Position numbers and translations under genes: made by a program | In this document: positions 1 through 10,587 of the stretch, in pieces | How the letters are laid out: every line of letters starts with the position of its first letter | Position numbering within the stretch: the first letter of the stretch is position 1 | Assembly (NCBI GenBank): GCA_029990175.1 | Contig: JARKIP010000022.1 | Span: 24,216,001-24,280,000 of the forward strand | Direction: 5' to 3' | Length of the DNA: 64,000 nucleotides | From: Petunia secreta | Taxonomy: Eukaryota > Streptophyta > Magnoliopsida > Solanales > Solanaceae | Notes under the pieces: generated by a model | Database searches by the model: none | Told to the model about the DNA's origin: nothing | What the model saw: the letters and a program-made list of their open reading frames with translations, nothing else

Positions 1-438
1 TAGACATCTAAGGGTACAAAAGAAGACAAATACCTCCTGAAGGGAGCAAAATGCAACTGAAATAATAACCAATAAACTGGTGGCCATCCGGAATAAAAGC
101 TGGTTCACCCTGACAGCTGAAGTCGTCTTCGCTCCTTCACAACGTGGCAAACTCAATCCTGGAGCGAATCTGCGGAAACGAAATAGTTAGACAAGAAACA
201 AACAACAAACAAGGGTGAGCCAAAAGGACTCAATAAGTGGGGCAGACTAACAACCTCAAAGAATAGGATAGCTAGCCAGGGAGAAGAAAAACAGATAAAC
301 TAAATCCATCTTATTTGAACTATAAACAGGCAAAGCCAAATAATAACTGAAAACACGTATGGAATCATAAACAGCCAGGGACATAAGGTAGACAGAACAT
401 ATAGATATCCTGAACATGTCGACAATCACAAATACATC

Positions 439-491
439 CTGTTGCGGCGTGCAACCCGATCCATATATTCATACTGTTGCGGCGTGCAACC
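439..491. repeat. 35-bp hairpin repeat, about 1.5 copies
   Basis: Each unit carries GTTGCGGCGTGCAAC, a 5-bp stem (GTTGC/GCAAC) around GGCGT, followed by an AT-rich spacer. The partner LTR has about 3.5 copies at 6536-6658. Confidence 0.75.
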
Positions 492-647
492 CGGGATACG
501 AGCCAGAAATATATAGGCAAACTGAGATACGGTATACATACCGCATATATAAAATGCAACACGATAGTAACACAATAGTCAGCACGCGGTGCAATGAAAT
601 GGGATGAATGCAGTATGATGCAATGGTGTCACATGTGCCAAATAGAT

Positions 648-932
648 GGAGCGGAAACCTCCTGCTCCGGGGACGAAATCCTCCTACCCTCAATATGATG
701 CAATAGAGCGGAATCCTCCTGCTCCGAGGGAGGAATCCTCCTACCCTCAATATGATGCAATGGAGCGGAATCCTCCTACTCCGAGGGTGGAATCCTCCTA
801 CCCTCGATATGATGCAATGGAGGGGAATCCTCCTGCTCCGAGGGCGGAATCCTCCTACCCTCAATATGATGCAATGGAGCGGAATCCTCCTGCTCCGAGG
901 GCGGAATCCTTCTACCCTCAATATGATGCAAT
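648..932. repeat. 57-bp minisatellite, 5 copies, in TE-A 3' LTR
   Basis: Units of 57 bp contain GGAATCCTCC twice, CTACCCTCAATATGATGCAA, and a GAGC...GCTC pairing. Because 57 is divisible by three, several frames stay open and create spurious repetitive ORFs on both strands. The partner LTR has four copies. Confidence 0.9.
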
Positions 933-2339
933 GTGCATACGAATGCAACATGATGCAATAATAACCCATCGCCAGCGCGGGACTCTCATCGACAGCTGGA
1001 AAGTATATAGCAACTCACAACCAAAGTACAATACTCAGATTCTCAATGCAATACCAATAACAGGACATAATATATAATATATAATATAGAATATAAATCC
1101 AAAGCTAAGGCGTAATGAGTACGCCTATCGGCAGCTACACACGTAAGGAACACGTGGTAGAAAATCCACGATGCCAGGTGCCTCCAAAGAAATGGATATA
1201 AACACTTACCTTGTTACAAAGTTAGTACATCCACTCAATAACCGCTTGTCCTTTGGTTTCATTGCCAAACGATCCCACTCTATTCAATAAGCAGAAAAAT
1301 ATATCAAATTAGGCTAAAGGCTTCATTCCTCACATCTTAGGGCAATCCGGTTAAGAACCTGATACCCTATTCGCATACGCAATACACAGGCCAGGCCTAT
1401 GTACAGGATTTAAGGTCACATACCAAACCTCAAATAAATTACATTTATATGTTGCCCATAACTCACTGAGTACGAATATATAATCAATTTCATTATCGGG
1501 GTCCATTTGACCCTTTAAACTATTAATTGAACTTATTAAAACGATGTCTAATATTCCAAATTTTACCGTTAAAACATATTCAAACACACGTAATAAACTC
1601 AAATAATATATTAGGATCATTAACTGAATGTTTAAAGGTGAAAATTCCACTTTTCTTCGGCTCCTTTTCTTGTTTTCTGGCATTTTTTCCATTTCCGCGC
1701 CATTTCATTTTTCTCTGTTAATATTCTGTTTAATGATGTATTAAGAACTAAGGGATATATATATATATATATCCCTTAGTATCACCTCCAATCTCAACAT
1801 TGACTTTCTTTCCGTTTTTTGTCTTTTTCCTTTTTTTTTCTTTATTTTATTTTCTTTTCCTAACGAAAATTAAAACTTTGCCCTACGATATTCGAAATAA
1901 TTCCAACTTTTGCATAGCAGTTATACAAAATATATGTAACATACTCGCGAAGGCGGATCTCAAATTGGACCCCTGAAACTCAAGATGCGAATTTAAATAG
2001 AAAAAGTCAAATTATTTAACTTTCGGCATTTTAGTGGAAACTAGCCGAACAACATCGAAATTCACTTTCGAAAGTTTACAAAAATCTCAAATAATCATAC
2101 GAAACTAACGGCGCTTTCGGATTTCAAATCAGAGCTCATTCGGAAAAACTGAGCTCGAAAATCTCTTTTTAATATTTATTGCCAATAAAAACTGAAACCT
2201 TCTTCCGATGCCTACCAAACGAGGTTTGATTTAGCTCAAATTTTACAGACAGGTCCTAATAGACATTATGAATATTTTAAAGTTATCGGCACGCCAATCG
2301 GAGTCCTAACTTCCGAAACGACTGACCGAGGTCATTTCA

Positions 2340-2350
2340 TTCTCCTCCAC
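2340..2350 (-). other. Polypurine tract of TE-A
   Basis: The minus strand reads GTGGAGGAGAA directly before the LTR start TGAAATG. TE-C has the same tract at 12592-12602. This is the expected primer for plus-strand DNA synthesis. Confidence 0.8.
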
Positions 2351-4399
2351 TTAAACTCTCGTTCGTCCTTGAACGAGCCTAAATCTAAAGCAAGATTTAT
2401 GCAGATAACAAGAGAACTTGCACAACCCTCATAAACTACTCCACGGATGTTATCTCATAATTACAGAATCAGAATTATAACATGCACATCAAACTCTTGG
2501 ATAAAACATAGCTGGATAATATCATAACGCCATTGCCCAGCTTATTCTGACTAAGATGATCCTTCCTCGATCATGAGAGGAGAGTTCTACATTTTCGAAA
2601 TAAAGATACACAAAACTCTGGATGAATTAACATGATTCTACCAGTGAATCACCTCGTTGATATACTTTTCGATATAGAACAAGTCGATGAAACAAAGAAT
2701 TAGCTTACGCTTCAGCAACGCCTTAGAGATTTAATATTATGATTCGGTATTAATTGGAGGAAGACTCCTCCACTTAGAGCATAAACTCATACAACTAATT
2801 TGAATAGAAATAGTCATCCTCGCACAACCTGCTGGACTAGAGAAGATTTAGCTAAAAGTTGAACGTAGGCAGACCTAAGCTACCAACTACCCTTTCGAGT
2901 TGCCAAACAGCTGCAACTCTCAAGTTCACAACTCCATACCTTTGTCGTAAACACCACCGCCTGATGGATGGTACTTCTATATAAAAATTTCGGCAGAGTT
3001 TCCCGTGAAACTGGATGATCCGCAAAACAGAACCAGCATTATACTATACATGGGAATGGATACCCGGATAAGTTGATAACATAAACATGTTAAACGGATA
3101 ACAAGATGAGACAACTGGATGACATAACAAATCCTCAGATAGAATGTCTGGACAGCACCACTCTCCTGATTTTCAACCTAATTTTCAGAGTATAGATCAA
3201 AGTTATAGACTTCATAGTCATCATAAAAGTTTTAGATATATGTCTTAGAGTTTCAGGGAATCTTGAAGCATCTTAATATCAATTTTGTACAAGGAGTTAT
3301 GCGCAAACTACTAACAGCTGTCCGAAGATAAAAACAATTTTCCAGATTTTGAAACATTTTGTGCTACTATTTTGGACATCTTTTACCGTGGTTCTTAGCA
3401 GTGCTATCTTTTGGAAGAGTAAGTGTTTGTATCCAAAACAATAATATGCTTACCCAGTTACCTTGACATGCACTCTGGCTCAACACAGGGAACATCACAA
3501 TAGGTTACTGATCACCTAAGCTCACCAGTGTCGAAAGAAGAAGAGATGGCAATAAACTGAGGATAGAAATAATTAGATCTTTATGAAGCTCATCGTCTTA
3601 TTTGTTTGGCTACTAGAGCTAGACTACTTACGAGTAAAGCTAGCCAAAGAATTGCAATTGAAGAAATAGATATTAAATTAGCTCTATGGAACAACATCCA
3701 TGCCAATATAAGAAGGAAACTCTGACAATTTACTAGAAACCCTGTTATAACCCAGATAAGCTCATAGGATAACATGACTTTACTAGCATTTTGAACCAAG
3801 ATGAGATACGTAGATCGAATATTACTTACTAACCACTTTACACCGGAAGAAACAGGTGACACTTTCTGATGGTGATGAATAGGAATCCTATCCTCCTACC
3901 AACACGGAATTCCGAGAAGAGAGGTATACTAGTTTGACTTAATAATAAAAGCTGGCACGATAAGATGCCAAGCATACAATACCGGCACTCTCTGTAAAAT
4001 CTCTCATATTTAGACCAGATAAAATGGTAGGGTCGCACAAATGCCCTGAATAAATCATACCGGAAGCTTGCCCCTCTACTGCAACCGATTCTTAATAGAA
4101 ATAATAAGGAAACCATGGAAACATGATACGACAAACCATTTCCAAATCGATCGGAAGAATCAAATCTTACTCACATTTATGAGAGGAAGAAATCTCAGGG
4201 TCCACTATATCGGAAACCTCAGCATCCTGCCAAACTAGAAGTTCATAGAACTGCCTCTGCAGCTGAGTCGAGCCGCTACCCTCATAATTACTTCTAGAAG
4301 AATCACTACCACCACACTCTCGACCTTTATCAAATGGGGGCATATCTCTGGTTGATTAAGATCTAAATGAAATTCCCTACTACTGTGCAGGTGTCTTAT
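2351..4399. other. TE-A interior, largely unassigned
   Basis: Apart from the LTR fragment at 2981-3360, I recognise no coding region. The position corresponds to pol in TE-C, but no RT, RNase H or integrase motif is visible in any frame. The short open frames around 3590-4134 show no domain. Confidence 0.5.
2981..3360 (-). repeat. Diverged fragment of a TE-E-type LTR inside TE-A
   Basis: The reverse complement matches the TE-E 5' LTR around 33400-33785 through several landmarks: GTTTCAAAATCTGGAAAA, ACAAAATTGATATTAAGATG, TTATCCGGGTATCCATTCCC and GCGGATCATCCAGTTTCA. Similarity stops on both sides without visible LTR ends, so this is a fragment and not a solo LTR. Confidence 0.75.
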
Positions 4400-5560
4400 G
4401 CTGGTCTGATAGTGAGAAAAAGAACAAATGCCTACTTGCCGAGTAAGGAAAACTCAACCGAAAAATGACAGGCTAACGACAATGATAACACCTTTTCAAT
4501 GAAAATGGAAGCTGGACAGGTTGTTGATAGATACAAAGAGAAAAACTGGGTCTGATATTGACGAACTACTGGCGCACTCCAAGAATCGTGTGACACAAGC
4601 TGAGATAACCTGGAAGGTGACCTCCAAAAATAATCAGAACTTTTACCTCCAAATGACGTACCATGGTTGCCCACTTGGGCCACGGGATCTCTTACTCTCC
4701 CGCTCTAACTATTCCCGCTCTAACTTATGATATGCCTAACACCTTTGAGCAATATCAACAACGACATCAAATGAAGTCCCAACCTCAATTTCTTTTTTTT
4801 TTTTTTTTGAGCCATCTGGGATCTCAAGGATGGAGAAAGGTCATCAATAAATCTTTGAATCTCTCGAAAGGCTCATGGACTAGTTCTAATGCATACTCCG
4901 CCATTCTATAGAATTCAATCCCATATTCTAAAACACCGACAGGCTAACCGACAGGCTACCCTGCCCAATCCACTCAAACTGGCAACACTTTTCATCTCAC
5001 TCTCTACTCGAAAGGAACTTTTCCACGAATCTAGAAGAAAAATCGAACCAGGTTAGCTAATAAGAGAGCAGCCCACCAATTCAAGGCTGGACACTGAAAT
5101 CCGAAAGCAGAATAATCAACACCATATCGCTCGATATAATCAAGAGCCTGAAAGATACGCTGACATCATTTTATTTTTTTAAAAAAAAACTTACACAAGG
5201 ATTATCTGATGCATGGCTTGAGAATATCGGAAGATTCAACCGCGTAAAATAATGCAACCACTTTGGGCACTCGGACCGAACTGTTACCTCGGCTGGCTAA
5301 CCAGCCAGAACAATTAGAGGTACAACACATGCTACCTCCAGAACATACTTTACTGCGGCAATATTAAGAACTGGAATAGGAGCTCCCTGAGACCGAACAT
5401 CTACATCTGCGGCAACCTGATAAGCTGCCTAGCGAATAATAGGTTCTTGCGGTATCTGCGTCGCCAAGATTTTTGTAAAAGCATCGTAGAGAGCCAAGGG
5501 TACCACAAGGCCCTGCTCCATTGCCCATCGTGAACTCGTACGGTTGGGACCTCCGTAACT
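4400..5560 (-). pseudogene. gag remnant of TE-A
   Basis: Read on the minus strand, about 4680-4900 gives a broken capsid segment (RFIDDLSPSLRSQMA, then SFDVVVDIAQ). It matches the equivalent gag segment of TE-C at about 16650-16830. Further upstream, about 5330-5560 reads as a gag N-terminal stretch (DAFTKILATQIPQEP). A 16-bp T run (4793-4808 on the plus strand) lies inside the capsid segment and disrupts it. The remnant has many stops and makes no protein. Function is inferred only by resemblance to Ty3/gypsy gag (particle shell protein). Confidence 0.6.
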
Positions 5561-5858
5561 AGATCGTCGGCACGATCAAAACTCTCGGGGCTTCGTCAGT
5601 GCTAGCCCAATGCTAGACTGCTTCGTCTTGAACTCATACTGTTTGCTGATTTGTTGCACGAGGGTTCACAATTACCACGAAGGAATTAACGAATTAACGA
5701 AAATACTTTTGAATCCTAGACCGACGCACGATAAGAAATAAAGGAAGTGAAATTTCCTAAATGCCATCATAGCCTCTCGTAGATAAGTATGGACATCTAC
5801 GTACCCATCACGGAGACTCTACTAGACACTGTCTAAGTCTGGATAGACTCTAAACTGG

Positions 5859-5870
5859 GCTCTGATACCA
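5859..5870 (-). other. Primer binding site of TE-A (initiator Met-tRNA)
   Basis: The minus strand reads TGGTATCAGAGC, the standard plant complement of the tRNA-iMet 3' end, two bases inside the 5' LTR end. It is the start site of minus-strand DNA synthesis. Confidence 0.93.
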
Positions 5871-6535
5871 ACTGACCTGACCCGGAATCTAGTTAGGCCG
5901 TGCGGGCACCCGACATCCTCCCCTAGACCCGTCGGGCGAACCCTTACCAATTAAATTAGGAAAATAAATATAATAATTCATAAATAAGGACAAGACTTAA
6001 AAAAACACACAGACATATTGACACTTCTAAGCTGTACGAAAGAAAATTATAGCTAACTACCCAACATACTAAGTTTAGGCCTATCCAGACTAGACATCTA
6101 AGGGTACAAAAGAAGACAAATACATCCTGAAGGGAGCAAAATGCAACTGAAATAATAACCAATAAACTGGTGGCCATCCAGAATAAAAGTTGGCTCACCC
6201 TGACAGCTGAAGTCGTCTTCGCTCCTTCACAACGTGGCAAACTCAATCCTGGAGCGAATCTGCCGAAACAAAATAGATAGACAAGAAACAAACAACAAAC
6301 AACAAACAAGGGTGAGCCAAAAGGACTCAATAAGTGGGGCAGACTAGCCACCTCAAAGAATAGGATAGCTAGCCAGGGAGAAGAAAAACAGATAAACTAA
6401 ATCCATCTTATTTGAACTATAAACAGGCAAAGCAAAATAATAACTGAAAACACGTATGGAATCATAAACAGCCAGGGACATAAGGTAGACAGAACATATA
6501 GATATACTGAAAATGTCGACAATCAGAAATACATC

Positions 6536-6658
6536 CTGTTGCGGCGTGCAACCCGATCCATATATTCATACTGTTGCGGCGTGCAACCCGATTCGTATAT
6601 TTATACTGTTGCGGCGTGCAATCCGATCCGTATATTTATACTGTTGCTGCGTGCAACC
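6536..6658. repeat. 35-bp hairpin repeat, about 3.5 copies
   Basis: Units start at 6536, 6571, 6606 and 6641 (partial). Each contains GTTGCGGCGTGCAAC or a one-base variant. The other LTR has about two fewer copies. Confidence 0.8.
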
Positions 6659-6803
6659 CGGGATACGAGCCAAAAATATATAGGCAAACTGAGATACGGT
6701 ATACATACCGCATATATAAAACACAACACAATATTCAGCACGCGGTGCAATGAAATGGGATGAATGCAGTATGATGCAATGGTGTCACATGTGCCAAATA
6801 GAT

Positions 6804-7031
6804 GGAGCGGAATCCTCCTGCTCCGAGGGCGGAATCCTCCTACCCTCATTATGATGCAATGGAGCGGAATCCTCCTGCTCCGAGGGCGGAATCCTCCTAC
6901 CCTCAATATGATGCAATGGAGCGGAATCCTCCTGCTCCGAGGGCGGAATCCTCATACCCTCAATATGATGCAATGGAGCAGAATCCTCCTGCTCCGAGGG
7001 CAGAATCCTCCTACCCTCAATATGATACAAT
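6804..7031. repeat. 57-bp minisatellite, 4 copies, in TE-A 5' LTR
   Basis: Same unit as 648-932 with one copy fewer. Shorter, diverged relatives lie in the TE-C LTRs at about 11275-11430 and 17930-18035, so the array is ancestral to the family. Confidence 0.9.
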
Positions 7032-8409
7032 GTGCATACGAATGCAACATGATGCAATAAAAACCCATCACCAGCGCGGGACTCTCATCGACAGCTGGAA
7101 AGTATATAGCAACTCACAACCAAAGTACAATACTCAGATTCTCAATGCAATACCAATAACAGGACATAATATATAATATATAATATAGAATATAAATCCA
7201 AAGCTAAGGTGTAATGAGTACGCCTATCGGCAGCTACACACGTAAGGAACACGTGGTAGAAAATCCACGAGGCCAGGTGCCTCCAAAGAAATAGATATAA
7301 ACACTTACCTTGTTTCAAAGTTAGTACATCCACTCAATAACTGCTTGTCCTTTGGTTTCATTGCCAAACGATCCCACTCTATTCAATAAGCAGAAAAATA
7401 TATCAAATTAGGCTAAAGGCTTCATTCCTCACATCTTAGGGCAATCCGGTTAAGAACCTGATACCCTATTCGCATACGCAATATGCAGGCCAGGCCTATG
7501 TACAGGGTTTAAGGTCACATAACCAAATGCTAAATAAATTACATTTATATGTTGCCCATAACTCACTGAGTACGAATATATAATAAATTTCATTATCGGG
7601 GTCCATTTGACCCTTTAAACTATTAATTGAACTTATTAAAACGATGTCTAATATTCCAAATTTTACCGTTAAAAAATATTCAAACACACGTAATAAACTC
7701 AAATAATATATTAGGATCATTACCTGAATGTTTCAGGGTGAATATTCTACTTTTCTCCGGCTCCTTTTCTTGTTTTCTGGCATTTTTTCCATTTCCACGC
7801 CATTTCATTTTTCTCTGTTCATATTCTGTTTAATGATGTATTATCCCTTAGTATCACCGCCAAGCTCAACATTGACTTTCTTTCCGTTTTTGTCTTTTTC
7901 TTTTTTTTTTCTTTATTTTATTTTCTTTTCCTAACGAAAATTAAAACTGTGCCCTACGATATTCGAAATAATTTCAACTTTTGCATAGCAGTTATACAAA
8001 ATATATGTAACATACTCGCGAAGGCGGATCTCAAATGGACCCCCGTAACTCAAGATACGAATTTAAATAGAAAAAGTCAAATTATTTAACTTTCGACATT
8101 TTACCGGAAACTAGCCGAACAACATCGAAATTCACTTTTGAAAGTTTACAAAAAACAAAAATAATCATACGAATATAATGGCGCTTTCGGATTTCGAATC
8201 GGAGCTCATTCGGCAAAACCGAGCTCGAAAATCTCTTTTTAATATTTATTGCCAATAAAAACTGAAACCTTCTTCCGATGCCTACCAAACGAGGTCTGAT
8301 TTAGCTCAAATTTTACAGACATGTCATAATAGACATTACGAATATTTTAAAATTATCGACACGCCAATCGGAGTCCTAACTTCCGAAACGACTGACCGAG
8401 GTCGTTTCA

Positions 8410-8750
8410 CAAGGTTTCCAAATTCTTTTCTAAGATCGATTTGTAATCAGGTTATCATCAGCTGAAGATTCAGGAGTTACATATCCTAAAAAATGCTTTC
8501 AAGACTCTTACATCCATTTCGAGTTCTTAGTTAGGTCTTTTAGGCTGACTAATGCCCCTACAGCCTTTATGGATCTCATAAACTGCGGGTTTAAGCCATT
8601 CCTCGATTCCTTTGTCATTGTCTTTATCTATTCTCATAGTTACAAGGAACATGATTATCATTTGGGTTGGTTCTTCAGACCCTCCGTGTTCATAAGTTGT
8701 AAGTCTAGTTTCAAAATGTGAGTTCTGGCTTGATTCCATGGCATTCTTGG
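8410..8750 (+). pseudogene. TE-B reverse transcriptase remnant
   Basis: After the TE-A insertion the plus strand reads FSKIDL, a stop, SGYHQLKI, then NAPTAFMDLI-like and FVIVFIYSHSYKEHDYH segments. These are conserved Ty3/gypsy RT blocks. The catalytic Asp-Asp segment expected between FVIVFI and YSHS is missing (about 12 bases), so the enzyme is dead independently of its stops and frameshifts. The N-terminal RT, protease and gag lie left of TE-A, outside the window. Confidence 0.8.
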
Positions 8751-8899
8751 GTCACGTGGTATCTAGTGAAAGTTTCAAGGTTGATCCGAAAAAGATTGAG
8801 ACGCAAATTTTGAAGGTAAGTGGAGAATTTTTCCACTATTGCAGCTCCCTTGACTCGCCTGACCCAAAAACCGGTTTAGTTCCGATGGTCTGGCGAGTG

Positions 8900-9345
8900 T
8901 GAAGTGTGCTTCCAAAAGCTCAAGGCCTTATTGACTTTAGCTCCAGTGCTATCCCTTTCTTCTGCCACTAATGGATTTGTAGTTTATTGTGATGCATCTC
9001 GTATGGGCCTTGGTTGTGTTCTTGTACAGCACGGGAGGGTGATTTCTTATACTTCTAGATAGTAGAAGTTGAACGAGAAGAATTATATGACTCATGATCT
9101 AGAGTTGGCAACTGTGGTCTTCGCTTTGAAGATTTGTAGGCACTATCTTTATGGAAAGCCTTGTGAAGTGTATACCGATCATAAGAGCTTGCCGTATCTT
9201 CTCTCTCAGAAGGATCTTAATGGCCGGCAGCGGAGGTGGCTTGAATTGATTACTATGATCTCACTATCCGCTATCATTCTTGGAAGGCGAATTTGGTAGC
9301 AGATGCTTTGAGCAGGAAGTCTATGGGCAGCATGGCTTTTCTTTA
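8900..9345 (+). pseudogene. TE-B RNase H remnant
   Basis: Readable blocks include VVYCDASRMGLGCVL, NYMTHDLELATVVFALK, RHYLYGKPCEVYTDHKSL and LLSQKDLNGRQRRWLELI, the usual Ty3/gypsy RNase H landmarks (degradation of the RNA strand during reverse transcription). A double stop after the first block and later frameshifts break it. It follows RT in the canonical gypsy order. Confidence 0.85.
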
Positions 9346-9529
9346 TGCTGATATAAGATCTTTGGCCCAAGAGTTGCATTCCCTTGGCGACTCCAGTGTA
9401 CTCTAGCTGAGTCCTTGCATGTAATATAGCTCAGTCTCTTAGTTAGTTAGATTAAGAAAAGGCAGTTCGAGGATCCACATCTGCAGGAGTCGCGTGGTCG
9501 TGTCCTAAAGTGGAAGAGTTCCTTCCTTT

Positions 9530-10587
9530 GAGCTTGATTCTCATGGTATTCTTCTATTTAATGGTCGACTCTGTGTCCCTGATGTTTAAGATTTGAGGCA
9601 GTTAGTGCTCTGCGGGGCTCATAGCTAGCGATATTCTATATATTCTGGTATTACTAAGATGTACTAAGATATCCAAGAGATATATTGGTGGAAGGAGATG
9701 AAGTGGGATATGTATTTGACTATGTGTCTCATTGCTTGAACTATCAACAAGTTAAGTTTGAGCACCCGAGACCGGCAGGGTTAGTTCAGGCATTTCCCAT
9801 TCCTAAATGGAAATGGGAGCAGATCACTATGGATTTTGTGGTTGGTCTACCAAAGACCCTGCGACACCATGATTCAGTCTGGGTTTTTGTGGATAGACTG
9901 ACTAAATCAGCTCACTTCATCCCTGTAAAGACTACTGATTCAGCTCAGAGATTGGCTTGAATTTTCACCGATCAGGTGGCTAGGCTGTATGGCACTCTAG
10001 TGTCTATCATATCTTATTGTGGTTCCTAGTTCTTCCAGTCTTTCCAGAGGGAGTTGGGGACCCAGGTGCATCCTAACACGGCGTTCCATCGTCAGACTGA
10101 TTCTCAGTCCGAGCGGGTTATCCTTATTCTATAGGATATCCTGAGAGCTTTTGCATTGGACTTCGGAGGCCATTGGGATGAATATTTGGCCTTAGTGGAG
10201 TTTTCTTATAATAATAGCTATCAGTCCTCCATTCAGATGGCTCCGTTTGAGGCCTTGTATGGCCATAGATGTCGTTCTCCTATCTGTTGGTTCGAGACTT
10301 GAGATATGGAGATGAGTTCAGAGATGGCTCGTTAGAATCTTGATGTCGTTCGTGTTATTCAAAATCATCTGCAGACCACTCAGAGCAGGCACATTTCATA
10401 TCTGAACCGGAGGATCTGAGAGTTAAAGTTCGAGGTCGGCACATTGTATTTATGAAAGTATCACCGATGCAGGGTGTAAAGAGATTTGGGAAGAAAGAGA
10501 AGCTCAGTCCCAATTTTTTTAGCATTATCCATATCGAGAATCACATCGGTAAGGTGGCTTATTGGCTCGATTTTCCAGCTTCGATGC
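9530..10587 (+). pseudogene. TE-B integrase remnant, interrupted by TE-C
   Basis: A degenerate zinc-binding region is followed by the catalytic core: WEQITMDFVVGLPKT (first Asp), then TAFHRQTDSQSERV (Glu region) and EFSYNNSYQSSIQMAPFEALYG. The C-terminal domain follows (VSPMQGVKRFGKKEKLSP). The region around the second catalytic Asp reads IISYCGS and has lost the acidic residue. Several in-frame stops are present. At 10587 the sequence is broken by TE-C and resumes at 19183 in the same gene. Confidence 0.88.
10583..10587. repeat. Left target duplication of TE-C, GATGC
   Basis: GATGC directly before the LTR at 10588 is repeated exactly at 19178-19182 directly after the other LTR. A 5-bp duplication is typical of LTR-element integrases. 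Confidence 0.92.

Larger units (their letters stand above)
1..2339 (-). repeat. 3' LTR of TE-A (truncated by window edge)
   Basis: Position 1 aligns with 6091 of the other LTR, so about 218 bp are missing to the left. The LTR ends at 2339 in ...GGTCATTTCA, read on the minus strand as TGAAATGACC. A TA microsatellite near 1757-1780 is absent from the other LTR. It contains two hairpin repeats (439-491) and a 57-bp minisatellite (648-932). Confidence 0.88.
1..8409 (-). mobile_element. TE-A, non-autonomous Ty3/gypsy LTR retrotransposon, cut by window start
   Basis: Two long direct copies (1-2339 and 5873-8409) flank a 3.5-kb interior. On the minus strand the order is 5' LTR (5873-8409), a primer site for initiator Met-tRNA, gag remnants, a purine tract, then the 3' LTR. 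I find no protease, reverse transcriptase or integrase, so the element probably moved with enzymes of a relative; TE-C shares its primer site, purine tract and LTR style. It sits inside the reverse transcriptase of TE-B, whose sequence resumes right after 8409. The candidate right target duplication is CAAGG (8410-8414); its partner lies left of the window. Over about 330 bp the LTRs differ at about ten sites by eye, so the insertion is fairly recent. Confidence 0.88.
5873..8409 (-). repeat. 5' LTR of TE-A
   Basis: The 2,537-bp LTR runs on the minus strand from TGAAACGACC (8409) to GGGTCAGGTCA (5873), with TG...CA ends. It carries 35-bp hairpin repeats (6536-6658) and four 57-bp units (6804-7031). 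It should contain the element's promoter, though I could not fix a TATA box with confidence. Confidence 0.9.

Noticed and set aside
469..1077. Overlapping ORFs of 143 and 166 codons on both strands
   Set aside because: They are generated by the 57-bp LTR minisatellite (a multiple of three) and the 35-bp repeats; peptides are pure repeats without domains.
6601..7176. ORFs of 98, 101 and 124 codons
   Set aside because: Same minisatellite in the other TE-A LTR.
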